Of a stretch of 64,000 nucleotides of DNA, positions 10,633 to 23,088 are shown in pieces. Made by a program: the position numbers and the translations under genes. The first letter of the stretch is position 1; each line of letters opens with the position of its first letter. Below the pieces are notes generated by a model. The model saw only the letters and a program-made list of their open reading frames with translations, did not search any database and was not told where the DNA came from. The stretch is from Tsuneonella deserti. Lineage in GTDB: Bacteria; Pseudomonadota; Alphaproteobacteria; Sphingomonadales; Sphingomonadaceae. The stretch covers positions 941,001-1,005,000 of the forward strand of contig NZ_BMKL01000001.1 in assembly GCF_014644315.1 (NCBI RefSeq). Reading direction: 5' to 3'.

Positions 10633-11714
10633 GCGTTCGCACCCTCAAGTTTCTTCGCAGCCTCTAGCGCGGCCAAGGTTTTGACGAAAGGGTTGCTGAC
10701 GACCAATCGTCGCCGGCCCGGTGTGGCAAAGTTCGAGCCACACGCCGCACATTCGTGCATGCTCCTCGGCCGAAAAGCAGCATCGCCCTGATCGAATTGA
10801 ACCGCTCCACAAGTCGGGCAATCGAGCGCAACCACTTTGCCCCGCAGATAAACCAAGGCGTTTTGCGCCATGAAGTGCCTGAGATGCTGTTCGTCCAACT
10901 CGATGCCGTCGATTCGGACGGTGTTAAACGTGCCATCAAGCTTCGGTTCCCCACCTTCCTGTGTCCAACCGTGGATATGGATCCCCTCTTCCTCCTGACG
11001 GTTTGAAGTCCACAGCAACGCGGGATTGGACGCCCAAATTTGGAGGCCGCCTGGATACATCGCCTGCGTAATATCTAAGTTTCCCTTCGCCCTTCGTTGC
11101 TTCCTGTTCGTGTCGCGATCCCCCAGCTTGTGACGAACCGCCTCAAGGGGATTGGAAATGCGCCTTACATCCATTCTGAAGAGCTTGTTGCAACCATGGC
11201 AAAGGTGAACTCGATGGGGCTTCACTGCGAACCAGTCCGAATCGAGGTGAGGAGTGTCGCAGTGGGGGCAGAAAATGGTGTCGATCTGTCGATTCAGAAA
11301 GCGGCTGAGGTAATACGCAACCGCCGTTTCGCCCGTGATAAGAACCGTGCCCTCGCCAAAGAGGTCTCGGGGGACCGAAAGCTCGACCGCGTCGTAAGTC
11401 AGATCGATCTCTTTCTTTCCCCCTGACCGAGACCGAGCATGCACATGTATTCCTCTCTCAGCGGGAACCTTTGAGGTATTGTAGACCGGCTCAACCGCGC
11501 CCCAAAGAGCTACGCCGCCCGGATAACGCTCTGGCTCCAGCCGGAATCGCCGAAAGTCCGCGATTGTCCGGTACGCGCCTTCGCACCGCGACATTCGACC
11601 GCCGAACCTGGCAGTCGCGGCAGCGCCGTGGGAAATACACCAATACTTCGATTTGCCGTTGCGCGGCTTTGGGACTCGAACTATGTGGCAGTCGTCTTGA
11701 GAGGCTAATACCAT
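10629..11714 (-). CDS. Unknown protein with duplicated domain, each copy ending in a zinc ribbon
   Basis: A 361-residue protein not assignable to a known family. It holds two homologous halves. YPGGVALWGA...GIHVHARS near 65-95 repeats as YPGGLQIWAS...GIHIHGWT near 220-252, and each is followed by a zinc ribbon: CPHC...CHGC at about 146-175 and CPTC...CAAC at about 297-325. An N-terminal segment with further cysteines and histidines (CHIV, WCISHG) may bind a third metal. No membrane segment is present. It is first in the operon. The ATG at 11714 lacks an obvious ribosome binding site and lies about 23 bases after the predicted transcription start, so the leader is very short. Confidence 0.75.
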   Translation of the reverse strand: MVLASQDDCHIVRVPKPRNGKSKYWCISHGAAATARFGGRMSRCEGAYRTIADFRRFRLEPERYPGGVALWGAVEPVYNTSKVPAERGIHVHARSRSGGKKEIDLTYDAVELSVPRDLFGEGTVLITGETAVAYYLSRFLNRQIDTIFCPHCDTPHLDSDWFAVKPHRVHLCHGCNKLFRMDVRRISNPLEAVRHKLGDRDTNRKQRRAKGNLDITQAMYPGGLQIWASNPALLWTSNRQEEEGIHIHGWTQEGGEPKLDGTFNTVRIDGIELDEQHLRHFMAQNALVYLRGKVVALDCPTCGAVQFDQGDAAFRPRSMHECAACGSNFATPGRRRLVVSNPFVKTLAALEAAKKLEGANA

Positions 11715-11743
11715 ATCGAATTCTATTTATAGAAATGGATTTG

Positions 11744-11772
11744 ATATTAACTGCTTTACTTGCGCGCGTCAA
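11744..11772 (-). promoter_or_regulatory. Sigma-70-type promoter of the four-gene accessory operon
   Basis: Read on the minus strand, TTGACG (11772-11767) and TAATAT (11749-11744) are separated by exactly 17 bases, close to the housekeeping consensus. The -10 element lies about 30 bases upstream of the ATG at 11714 in an AT-rich stretch. No operator palindrome overlaps it. Confidence 0.6.
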
Positions 11773-11870
11773 GGGCAGGCAGCGGTGTGAGTGGCGCTCC
11801 GTGCCGTTCCGCTCTTCCCGGCGCTTTCGCCCCTGCGTTTCGGGCTACACCATATCGTAGGTCGACTCTC

Positions 11871-11907
11871 TCGACGCGCTGACGCGCACCGGCTCCTAGC
11901 GCGTCGA
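11871..11907. other. Inverted repeat with stem-loop potential
   Basis: TCGACGCGCT at 11871-11880 pairs perfectly with AGCGCGTCGA at 11898-11907 across a 17-base loop. It lies in the gap between the accessory operon and the next leftward gene, 36 bases beyond that gene's stop. No T-run follows, so it may be a weak terminator or a boundary structure. Confidence 0.4.
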
Positions 11908-11942
11908 CTGCTGCGCAATCTTGGGCGCTAGTCCCGTTGGCG

Positions 11943-12833
11943 CTACGCGCCGTCTTCGACTCCGAGCTCCCTCCAATCATCCTCCTCCGGATCGAACGGC
12001 TCCAGCTCGTCGCCGGTCTCGATCACGTCCTCGAGTTCACCCACCGCCTTGAAGTCCTTGTCCTCGCCAAGCTTGAAGAAGTCGGTCTGGGTGTCGCCTT
12101 CGGGCGGGCCGTCCATCTCGGCGCGGTGGCGGGCGGCGGCCTGGGTGAGCATGGCCTGCATCGCCTCGATCTCGGGCAGGGACAGGCTCACCGGATCGAA
12201 GTGTTCGATCAGCGCGGCGTTCATGTCGTCCTTCTCGGCCTGGGAGAGGGCGGGTTGGTTGATGGAGTATCCTTGTCGCCCTATCGCTGCGCTGCTTGAG
12301 GGCAGGAAGCCCCCTCTCCCAACCTCTCCCTCGAGGGGAGAGGGGCTACCTGACAATCGGAATCCGTTCGGGTCGAAGTAGCTGGCGGAGAGGCGGCGGC
12401 CGTCGGGACCTCTCGCGTTCATGCGCAGGCAGAACATCAGCAGCCGGTCGTTCTTGATGCGGCGGAAGCCTTTCAGCTTGCCAGCGACGAACACCGGGGA
12501 AAGCTGGCCGTTCAACGCGCGGTCGAACGCCTCGTCCTTCAGCCGCTGGACGCCGAAGTCGAGCGCCGCCTCCCACGCGCGGCGGAAGGTTTCGGAGCCG
12601 GGCTGGCGGCGGAGCCAGTAGGCGCCCTCGGGGCTCATGTTCACGGCCCGCGCGGCGCGCTTGACGCTGCCGGTATCGGCGAGCGCGGCGATGAACGCCT
12701 TCTGCCGCTCGGGCGTCCAGCCATCGTGGCGGTACTTGCGCGGGACCGGCTCGAACTGGGGGAGGGCGTGGCCGGCCGCCTCCATCTCGGCGAGCGGGGT
12801 GCGGGTGGCGGCGGGGTCCTTGCGGCGGGTCAT
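11943..12833 (-). CDS. HTH protein resembling phage terminase small-subunit N-termini, with in-frame palindromic insertion
   Basis: A 296-residue protein. Residues about 30-100 hold TPERQKAFIAALADTGSVK, a helix-turn-helix-like block seen in terminase-small-subunit-like and related DNA-binding proteins. The C-terminus is acidic (FDPEEDDWRELGVEDGA). The start is ATG 12833, because AGGAG lies seven bases upstream; an in-frame upstream start would add an unlikely leader. Around residues 160-185 the reading frame runs through a palindromic repeat (12308-12347), giving SPLEGEVGRGGFLPSS, a translation product typical of dispersed palindromes rather than of a folded domain. No other phage genes are adjacent, so a domesticated regulator is as likely as a phage remnant. 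Confidence 0.65.
   Translation of the reverse strand: MTRRKDPAATRTPLAEMEAAGHALPQFEPVPRKYRHDGWTPERQKAFIAALADTGSVKRAARAVNMSPEGAYWLRRQPGSETFRRAWEAALDFGVQRLKDEAFDRALNGQLSPVFVAGKLKGFRRIKNDRLLMFCLRMNARGPDGRRLSASYFDPNGFRLSGSPSPLEGEVGRGGFLPSSSAAIGRQGYSINQPALSQAEKDDMNAALIEHFDPVSLSLPEIEAMQAMLTQAAARHRAEMDGPPEGDTQTDFFKLGEDKDFKAVGELEDVIETGDELEPFDPEEDDWRELGVEDGA
12308..12347. repeat. Palindromic repeat element inside a coding sequence
   Basis: AGCCCC(C)TCTCCC at 12308-12320 pairs with GGGAGAGGGGCT at 12336-12347, with one extra C in the left arm. This is the look of the short GC-rich palindromes scattered through many proteobacterial genomes. It lies within the open frame of the HTH gene without breaking it. 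Confidence 0.7.
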
Positions 12834-12967
12834 GGGCGGGCTCCTGGCTGGCAAACCGGCCAGGAAGCAGAAAAAAGCCGTGTAGGAAAATAGTCGGGGG
12901 AAGGGGAGGAAGGCGCCCCGCAACTTCACTTTGCGTTCACCCGAGGCGCGGGTATAGGCACGGCCCT

Positions 12968-13768
12968 ATGCAGACCGTCCCCCGCGCTTCGTTCAAGCTT
13001 GCCGCCGCCGCCGTTCTCGGCGCTTCGCTCGCGCTTTCGGCCTGTGCCGGCCGGGGCGGTGGGCCCAGGGACACAGCCTACGTCGCGCGCGATGTGGAAA
13101 CGCTCTACTCGGCGGCCAAGGACCGGCTCGACCGCGGCCAGCCCAAGATCGCCGCCGCCCTGTTCGACGAGGTGGAGCGCCAGCACCCCTATTCACCGTG
13201 GGCCCGCCGCGCGCAGCTGATGAGCGCGTTCAGCTATTACGTGGCGCGCGATTACGACAAGTCGGTCTCGAGCGCGCAGCGGTTCCTCTCGATCCACCCG
13301 GGCAACAAGGATGCGCCGTACGCCTACTACCTGATCGCGCTGTCCTATTACGAGCAGATCAGCGACGTGACCCGCGACCAGAAGGTGACCGAGCAGACCC
13401 GCACCGCGCTGCAGGAACTGATCCGGCGCTATCCCGCCAGCGAGTATGCCGGCGACGCCAAGCTCAAGCTCGACCTGGTGGAAGATCACCTCGCCGGCAA
13501 GGAGATGGAGATCGGCCGCTATTACGAGCGGGTGGGCAACTGGCTGGCGGCGCAGATCCGCTTCCAGAACGTGGTCGACAACTTCCAGACCACCAACCAC
13601 GCGCCCGAGGCGCTCTACCGCCTGACCGAGACCAACCTCGCCCTCGGCGTGCCGAGCGAGGCGATGAAGTACGCCGCCGTCCTGGGCGCGAACTATCCGG
13701 GCAACGAGTGGTACCAGAAGGCCTACGAGCTGGTGCAGAAGAAGGCCCCCGGCGCCTCCGCCAGCTGA
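12968..13768 (+). CDS. bamD: Outer membrane protein assembly factor BamD (lipoprotein)
   Basis: A 266-residue lipoprotein. The signal peptide ends in the lipobox LSAC, with the cysteine near residue 27. The mature part is built of TPR-like helical repeats: YSAAKDRLDRGQPKIAAALFDEVE, HPYSPWARRAQLMSAFSYY, and LIALSYYEQISDVTRDQ, which is a hallmark block of BamD. BamD is an essential periplasm-facing part of the BAM complex that folds beta-barrels into the outer membrane. Length is normal. It is a single gene with a CHASE2-EAL gene downstream on the same strand after a 104-base gap. Confidence 0.95.
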   Translation: MQTVPRASFKLAAAAVLGASLALSACAGRGGGPRDTAYVARDVETLYSAAKDRLDRGQPKIAAALFDEVERQHPYSPWARRAQLMSAFSYYVARDYDKSVSSAQRFLSIHPGNKDAPYAYYLIALSYYEQISDVTRDQKVTEQTRTALQELIRRYPASEYAGDAKLKLDLVEDHLAGKEMEIGRYYERVGNWLAAQIRFQNVVDNFQTTNHAPEALYRLTETNLALGVPSEAMKYAAVLGANYPGNEWYQKAYELVQKKAPGASAS

Positions 13769-13872
13769 CGGCTCCTTCCAGTGGCGCCACGGCGCCGGCA
13801 TAAGGTTACGAATTCTTTTCTATTGCGCCTCTAGGGTGACCGCGAAGGTCGCTTTTCGAGGAGGCATGGCGC

Positions 13873-16227
13873 GTGACGCGCATGCGAGGTTTGTTCGGCA
13901 TTAGGCCAATGGGCGCACTGCGTGATGCGGCCGATCGCAGGCGCCTGCGCCGTGCCGCGCGCCGTGCCTCGCGTGCGGACAAGCCACGCAACGCCCGTGC
14001 CCGTATCGCGGCTTGGGCGATCGGCCTCGCGCTCCTGGCGGGGACCATCGAACTGATGCTGCCGCTCGATGACTGGTACCGCGCCTTGCGCACGTTTGCG
14101 CGCATGCATCCAGCCGATCAGAGTATCGTCGTGGTCACCGTCGACGACCGCACGCTCAATGCGCTCGGTACGAGCGACCCCAAGCGCAGTGACGATGCCC
14201 GCGTGCTCGAGACGTTGTTCGCGTCCGGAGCCAAGCGCGTGTTTTTCGATCGCGCCTATGCAGATGCGACGACGCCCGCCGAGGACCAGCAGCTCGTCGC
14301 CGCGTTCCAGCGGCACAAGGGGCGGGTGTTCGTCGGCGCCATCACGGGCTTGGATCAGTCCGACGGATCGACAGCCGACATCATCCCTCACCAAGTGTTC
14401 CGCGAATCGGTGTTGACTGCCTCAATGGATGGGAAAGAGGCGCCATTCGGCCTCGCCGTCGTCTTCCCGGCCAGCGCCAACGTGCTGGGCGAACGGCGGC
14501 CTTCGATCTCCGCCGCGCTGGCGGGGGTCGATCACGATGGCGAATACCGGGTCGATTTCGCCGTCGATTACAAGACGATCCCGACGGTGGAATACGTCGA
14601 CGTCCTGAACGGACGGGTCGGCGTGTCCCAATTTGCGGGCAAGGACGTGATCGTCTCTCCGTCGAGCCGAGTCGCGTCCGACTATCATCTCATTCCATTG
14701 CGGGAGCTCGCGCCGGGCGTCTATTTCCATGTGCTGGGCGCGGAAACACTCAAGAAGGGGTTTCCGATCGATGTCGGCTGGCTGCCTGCTCTTCTGCTGA
14801 CCGCATTGGTCGTGGCGGTCCAGGCCAGGCGGCAGCAACCGTCCTATCGCTTGTCCACCGCGGCGGCGGCAATGCTTCTGGTCGTGCCATTCGCCCTCGA
14901 TTTTGCGAGCGTGAATATCGACGTAATGCCGGCAATGCTCTGTCTTGGCATCGCAATGTTCCGGTTCGTGCGATTGGCGCAGACCGCCTATCACGGGGCG
15001 ACCGGCCTGCAGCGGATCGAAGGCCTGCAAGCTGCGGCAAAAGCCGACCAGTGTGATGTAATCGCGCTCAAGATCCGCAATTTCGCAACGATCAGTGCAA
15101 GTCTTTCGCCGGAGGAAATAAACCTCCTCTTGATGAAGGCGAAGACCATGCTGCGCGCGACCGAGCCTGACGCCCAATTCGCCTTTCACAAAGATACGTT
15201 CGTGTGGCTCCGCGATGCGTTGCCGGTGGAGGAACTCGAGAACCACGCTCGCGGGCTTCATGCGCTGTTCCGGACCAGCATCACGATCGGTTCCCACGCG
15301 CCTGACGTGGCCTCCTCCCTCGGCCTCGACATCAACCGTGACGCTTCTCTACGAGAGCGCACGGAGAGCGCGATCCAGAGCGCAGAAGACGCCGCGCATG
15401 GCGGCAAGATCTTCATGGTCAGCGAAGCCGGGGTGGTTCGTGACCGGGCGTGGAAGCTGCAGATCCTTTCCGAGCTCGAACAGGCGATCCGCAACGATGA
15501 GGTGCAGGTCGCCTTCCAGCCCAAGGTTCTCCTTTCGACCGGGCGCATCATCGGGGCCGAGGCATTAATGCGTTGGGTTCATCCGACTCGAGGCGCAATC
15601 GAACCTGCCCAGGTGGTCGCGAGTGCGGAAGAGCACAACCGGGTCGACATGATTACCAGTTTCGTCCTCAACCGCGCGCTGCGGGAAGGCCGGATGGCGC
15701 TCGAACAGGACCCGGCATTTTCAGTGGCGGTCAACATTTCAGCGCTCGATTTGCGCGATCCCAGGTTCGCCCAGCAGGTCGAAAACCTGCTCGCGGCGTA
15801 TCGCTTCCCGCAGACGAGGCTGATGCTCGAGATTACCGAGACGGCGCCAATCGAGAATGACCCGGTGGTTGCGCGGAACATGGCCGCCCTCAAGGGAATG
15901 GGGGTCAAGCTCTCGGTCGATGATTTCGGAAGCGGCCATGCATCGCTGCATTACCTGAGGCAGATTCCCGCCGATGAGGTGAAGATAGACCGCAGCTTCG
16001 TCACAGGGATGGATACGTCGCTCGAGGACCGGGCACTGGTGCGCACGTCTATCGAGATGATCCATTCGCTTGGACGGGTTGCTGTTGCGGAGGGAGTCGA
16101 GAACCTGGCGGTCGTGAATCTGCTCAAGGAAATGGGCTGCGATGTTGCCCAGGGCTACTATTTTTCAAAGGCAATCCCGATGTCCACACTTGTCCCGAAA
16201 TTGGCCCAAGGGGCGAAGGCCGCCTAG
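13873..16227 (+). CDS. CHASE2-sensor EAL-domain protein with degenerate GGDEF
   Basis: A 784-residue membrane protein. An N-terminal membrane helix near 43-62 is followed by a periplasmic CHASE2 sensor (about 75-290, SIVVVTVDDRTLNALG), then three membrane helices near 300-365. A GGDEF-like region follows in which the signature is absent (FAFHKDTFVWL stands there). The EAL phosphodiesterase domain has AEALMRW near 564 and VDDFGSGHASLHYL. It probably degrades c-di-GMP in response to a periplasmic signal. The start is GTG 13873, eight bases after GAGGAGG. A strong terminator follows at 16353. Confidence 0.88.
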   Translation: MTRMRGLFGIRPMGALRDAADRRRLRRAARRASRADKPRNARARIAAWAIGLALLAGTIELMLPLDDWYRALRTFARMHPADQSIVVVTVDDRTLNALGTSDPKRSDDARVLETLFASGAKRVFFDRAYADATTPAEDQQLVAAFQRHKGRVFVGAITGLDQSDGSTADIIPHQVFRESVLTASMDGKEAPFGLAVVFPASANVLGERRPSISAALAGVDHDGEYRVDFAVDYKTIPTVEYVDVLNGRVGVSQFAGKDVIVSPSSRVASDYHLIPLRELAPGVYFHVLGAETLKKGFPIDVGWLPALLLTALVVAVQARRQQPSYRLSTAAAAMLLVVPFALDFASVNIDVMPAMLCLGIAMFRFVRLAQTAYHGATGLQRIEGLQAAAKADQCDVIALKIRNFATISASLSPEEINLLLMKAKTMLRATEPDAQFAFHKDTFVWLRDALPVEELENHARGLHALFRTSITIGSHAPDVASSLGLDINRDASLRERTESAIQSAEDAAHGGKIFMVSEAGVVRDRAWKLQILSELEQAIRNDEVQVAFQPKVLLSTGRIIGAEALMRWVHPTRGAIEPAQVVASAEEHNRVDMITSFVLNRALREGRMALEQDPAFSVAVNISALDLRDPRFAQQVENLLAAYRFPQTRLMLEITETAPIENDPVVARNMAALKGMGVKLSVDDFGSGHASLHYLRQIPADEVKIDRSFVTGMDTSLEDRALVRTSIEMIHSLGRVAVAEGVENLAVVNLLKEMGCDVAQGYYFSKAIPMSTLVPKLAQGAKAA

Positions 16228-16352
16228 AAAGCTTGCCAAACGTTTACGATCTGTTAACTCTGCTTGTTACCAAATGGGTAACAGGCAGGATTTCTTATGT
16301 GGGCATGGTTTAGGGATGTCTGGGGCGGCCGCTAAGGCACCTTGACGACATC

Positions 16353-16384
16353 AAAAAAGCCCCGGTTTGCGCCGGGGCTTTTTT
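16353..16384. terminator. Bidirectional rho-independent terminator
   Basis: AAAAAAGCCCCGG at 16353-16365 pairs with CCGGGGCTTTTTT at 16372-16384 across a six-base loop. A-run and T-run flank the stem, so it can end transcription from the CHASE2-EAL gene and, read the other way, from the leftward mfd gene, whose stop is at 16434. Confidence 0.93.
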
Positions 16385-16433
16385 CTTGCCTGCGATAGAA
16401 GGAAACCGTTCTTGTCGGGCGGGACTCAGGGGC

Positions 16434-19931
<3,498 letters not shown>

Positions 19932-20053
19932 CGGGATCCTGTCTTGGCCACGCGCGGGGGGCACGCGCGGGCGACCCGCCCGAGGAATTCGGGCGGGGGA
20001 AGGTGAGGAGTGTCAGATAGGTCGAACGCCCGGTTTGCCAACCGGTTTCCCGG

Positions 20054-20329
20054 TCAGGCTATGTCGACGTAGTCTAGTTTCCGCATGGCTTCGAGCAGCG
20101 GCCCCGCCAGATTGGCTGGAGGCTCCTGCACTCCGAGCGCCCAGGCCATCACGTCCACATCGTCTTCTTCCAGCAGCGCCTCGAACCATGCGAGATCGCT
20201 CTCGCCCCAGTCCTTCGCGTAGCGGTCGAAGAAGCCGCCGATCATGTAATCGGCCTCGCGCGTTCCGCGGTGCCAGGCGCGGAAGCGCGCGCGGGCGATG
20301 CGCTCGGAAAATGGGATCGGCTCGGCCAT
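20054..20329 (-). CDS. sdhE: FAD assembly factor SdhE (succinate dehydrogenase assembly)
   Basis: A 91-residue protein of the SdhE/Sdh5 (DUF339) family. The conserved RGxxE motif appears as RGTREAD around residues 21-27, followed by the helical GGFFDRYAKDW and the C-terminal acidic block EEDDVDVMAWALG. SdhE promotes covalent FAD attachment to the flavoprotein subunit of succinate dehydrogenase. It lies between recG and mfd, the arrangement common in alphaproteobacteria. The gap to mfd is about 120 bases. Confidence 0.92.
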   Translation of the reverse strand: MAEPIPFSERIARARFRAWHRGTREADYMIGGFFDRYAKDWGESDLAWFEALLEEDDVDVMAWALGVQEPPANLAGPLLEAMRKLDYVDIA

Positions 20330-20374
20330 GGCGGCAGTCCTTAACCGCCATGGCCGGGTCCGTCATCCGTCTAA

Positions 20375-20887
20375 TCAGCTCGCGTCCGCATCGACCGTGG
20401 TCAGTTCGGCCGGAGGCAGGCCGCCCGCTTCTACCTGCGCCTTGAGCTCTTCCTTGCGGGCGAGCATCTGGTCGCGCAGCGCCACGAGATCGATATCGCT
20501 GCCGCGCACTTGCGCGAAGTAACCTTCGCCGCGCTGTTCCTCTTCCTTGACGTGGTGCTCGATTTCTTCCTGCAGCACGCCGACCTTCGATTCAAAGAAT
20601 TCGCCTTCGCCCCCGCTCTCCATGATGTCGTTGATCAGCACCTTGGCGGCGTCGTGCTCTACGAAGGCTTCCTTGTAGAGGTCTTCCTCGACCGCTTCCT
20701 TGGTAGCGGGGTAGAAGATCTCTTCCTCGAGTATCGTGTGGATCTTGAGCTCGTTGCAGATCTGCTCGGCGAGCTTCCATTTCCGGTCGGAGCCGCTCGC
20801 CTTTTCGAAGTTGGCGAACAGGTCCTCGACCTCGCGGTGGTCATTCTTCAGCAGCGCGATCGCGTCGGTGAATTCCTCGGTGGCCAT
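20375..20887 (-). CDS. Hemerythrin HHE domain-containing protein
   Basis: A 170-residue soluble helical protein with the hemerythrin ligand set: NDHREVEDLF, HTILEEEIFY (HxxxE), EHDAAK and HHVKEEE (HxxxE). Such bacterial hemerythrins bind O2 or NO, or protect against iron and oxidative stress. The C-terminal extension (LRDQMLARKEELKAQ) is probably helical. ATG 20887 is chosen because GGGAG lies about seven bases upstream and the family usually begins near here; an upstream in-frame start would add 15 residues. It is divergent from recG. Confidence 0.9.
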   Translation of the reverse strand: MATEEFTDAIALLKNDHREVEDLFANFEKASGSDRKWKLAEQICNELKIHTILEEEIFYPATKEAVEEDLYKEAFVEHDAAKVLINDIMESGGEGEFFESKVGVLQEEIEHHVKEEEQRGEGYFAQVRGSDIDLVALRDQMLARKEELKAQVEAGGLPPAELTTVDADAS

Positions 20888-21018
20888 GATGGACTCCCTC
20901 ATCGGTTGGACAATTGTCTCTCCCCAAAGCAACGAGGGGGCCCACTCGTTCCACGGCGCGATACCGATCGGTGGATGGCGGGGGTGACGCAGGCGAAGGA
21001 ACTTGATTTAAGCGCCGC

Positions 21019-23079
21019 ATGCGCCCCGATGTGCTCAATCCGCTTTTCGCCGAAGTCCAGACGCTGGAGGGTGTCGGGCCGAAGCTGATGAAGCCGCTGG
21101 AGAAGCTCGGCCTGACGCGGGTGTGCGACGTGGCCTACCACCTGCCCGACCGTTTCGTGACGCGCCGTGCCGTCGAAAACCTGGACCAAGCGAGCGTTGG
21201 CGAGCAGGTCGTCGTGCCGCTGACGGTGGTCGAACACAGATCGAGCAGGACCGGGCGGGGACCCTACAACGTGCTGGCGCAGGACGCGCTCGGCAATGTG
21301 TGCTCGCTGACCTACTTCGGGAAAGCGAGCTACACCGCCCGAAAGCAGCTTCCGGTCGGGGAGCGGCGGTGGGTAGCCGGACGGCTCGATCAGTACGGCC
21401 AGCTGCTCCAGATCGTGCACCCCGACCACGTAGCCGAGGAAAGCAGCGGACTGCTCGCAACGCTCAACGAGCCCGTTTATGCTTTATCCGAGGGGCTGAC
21501 CCAGCCGAAAGTCGCGGGTCTTGCCGCGCAGGCGCTCGCGCGGCTTCCGGAACTGCCCGAGTGGATCGAGCCCGGTCACTACGAAAGGGCGAAGTGGCCC
21601 AGGTGGAGTGACGCGCTGCGGCTGGGGCACAAGGGCGATCACCCGGCCGCACGTGACCGGCTGGCCTACGACGAGTTGCTGGCGAACAGTCTCGCGCTGA
21701 TGCTGGTGCGCGCAGACAATCGCCGCCGCCGCGGTCAGCCGTTGCAAGGCGACGGAGGCTTGCGCCAACGTCTTTCCCTTCCATTCCCGCTTACCGGCGC
21801 CCAGCGCCGTTCGATCGGCGAGATCGAAGGTGACCTCGCGCAGTCCACCCCGATGCTGCGCCTGCTGCAAGGCGATGTTGGCGCCGGCAAGACGGTCGTC
21901 GCCTTGGAAGCGATGCTGATCGCGGTTGAGGCCGGGGCGCAGGCCGCGCTGCTCGCTCCGACCGAAATCCTTGCCCGCCAGCATTTCGAGACCTTGCGCA
22001 CGATGCTCGCGCCCACTGGCGTGGAGATTGCGCTGCTGACCGGGCGCGACAAGGGGCGAGGGCGCGAAGCGATCCTGATGGGGCTCCACGACGGCTCGAT
22101 CCAGATCGTTGTCGGCACGCACGCGATCTTCCAGGACACGGTTGCCTACCGCAACCTCGGCCTGGTCGTGATCGACGAGCAACACCGCTTCGGCGTTTCA
22201 CAACGGTTGACGCTCGCCAACAAGGGGCGGGTCACCCCCCACACGCTGGCGATGACGGCGACGCCGATCCCACGCACGCTCACGCTGGCGCAGTATGGCG
22301 AAATGGACGTCAGCCGGCTCGACGAGATGCCGCCCGGTCGGCAGGCAATCGATACCGTGGTCATCAGCACTGAGCGGACGGGTGAGATCGTCGAACGCCT
22401 CGCCGGCCAGCTTGATGCAGGTGCCCAGGCCTACTGGGTCTGCCCGATGGTGCGCGAACTCGAAAACGAGGACATCGCCGCGGCGGAAGCCCGTTACCTG
22501 GCGTTGAAAGAGCGGTTCGGCGACCAGGTCGTGCTGGTCCACGGCCAGCTTCGCCCGGAAGAAAAGGACGCCGCGATGGAGCGTTTCGCGCGCGGAGAGG
22601 CGAAGCTGCTTGTCGCCACCACGGTAATCGAGGTGGGCGTGGATGTGCCGAACGCGACCTTGATGGTGATCGAGCAGGCCGAGCGATTCGGCCTCGCACA
22701 GCTTCACCAGTTGCGCGGCAGGGTGGGGCGGGGTTCCAAGAAAAGCGTCTGCGTGCTTCTGCGCGGCGAAGCCCTGAGCGAGACGGGCAAGGAACGCCTC
22801 GCCCTGATGCGCGAGACGCAGGACGGTTTTCGCCTTGCCGAAGAGGACTTGCGCCTTCGCGGCGGGGGCGAACTGCTGGGTACGCGGCAATCGGGCGATT
22901 CCCCGTTCCGAATCGCCGACCTCGAGCAGATCCAGCGCCTTTTGCCGATCGCTCACGACGACGCGCGGCTATTGATGGAACGGGATGGCGGCCTGGACAG
23001 CGATCGCGGCCGGGCGGCGCGCATTCTGCTTTACCTGTTCGAGCGCGATTGGGGCGTGCAGCTTCTGCGTGGGGGTTGA
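21019..23079 (+). CDS. recG: ATP-dependent DNA helicase RecG
   Basis: A 686-residue helicase. The N-terminal wedge/OB domain (LEGVGPKLMKPLEKLG, TYFGKASYTARKQLPVGERRWV) is followed by motif I GDVGAGKTVVALEAM near 287, DEQHRFGV near 384, motif III TATPIPRTL and motif VI QLRGRVGRG. RecG reverses stalled replication forks and processes branched recombination intermediates. Length is normal. The transporter gene follows on the same strand after nine bases and may be read through. Confidence 0.97.
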   Translation: MRPDVLNPLFAEVQTLEGVGPKLMKPLEKLGLTRVCDVAYHLPDRFVTRRAVENLDQASVGEQVVVPLTVVEHRSSRTGRGPYNVLAQDALGNVCSLTYFGKASYTARKQLPVGERRWVAGRLDQYGQLLQIVHPDHVAEESSGLLATLNEPVYALSEGLTQPKVAGLAAQALARLPELPEWIEPGHYERAKWPRWSDALRLGHKGDHPAARDRLAYDELLANSLALMLVRADNRRRRGQPLQGDGGLRQRLSLPFPLTGAQRRSIGEIEGDLAQSTPMLRLLQGDVGAGKTVVALEAMLIAVEAGAQAALLAPTEILARQHFETLRTMLAPTGVEIALLTGRDKGRGREAILMGLHDGSIQIVVGTHAIFQDTVAYRNLGLVVIDEQHRFGVSQRLTLANKGRVTPHTLAMTATPIPRTLTLAQYGEMDVSRLDEMPPGRQAIDTVVISTERTGEIVERLAGQLDAGAQAYWVCPMVRELENEDIAAAEARYLALKERFGDQVVLVHGQLRPEEKDAAMERFARGEAKLLVATTVIEVGVDVPNATLMVIEQAERFGLAQLHQLRGRVGRGSKKSVCVLLRGEALSETGKERLALMRETQDGFRLAEEDLRLRGGGELLGTRQSGDSPFRIADLEQIQRLLPIAHDDARLLMERDGGLDSDRGRAARILLYLFERDWGVQLLRGG

Positions 23080-23088
23080 TCGAAGCGA

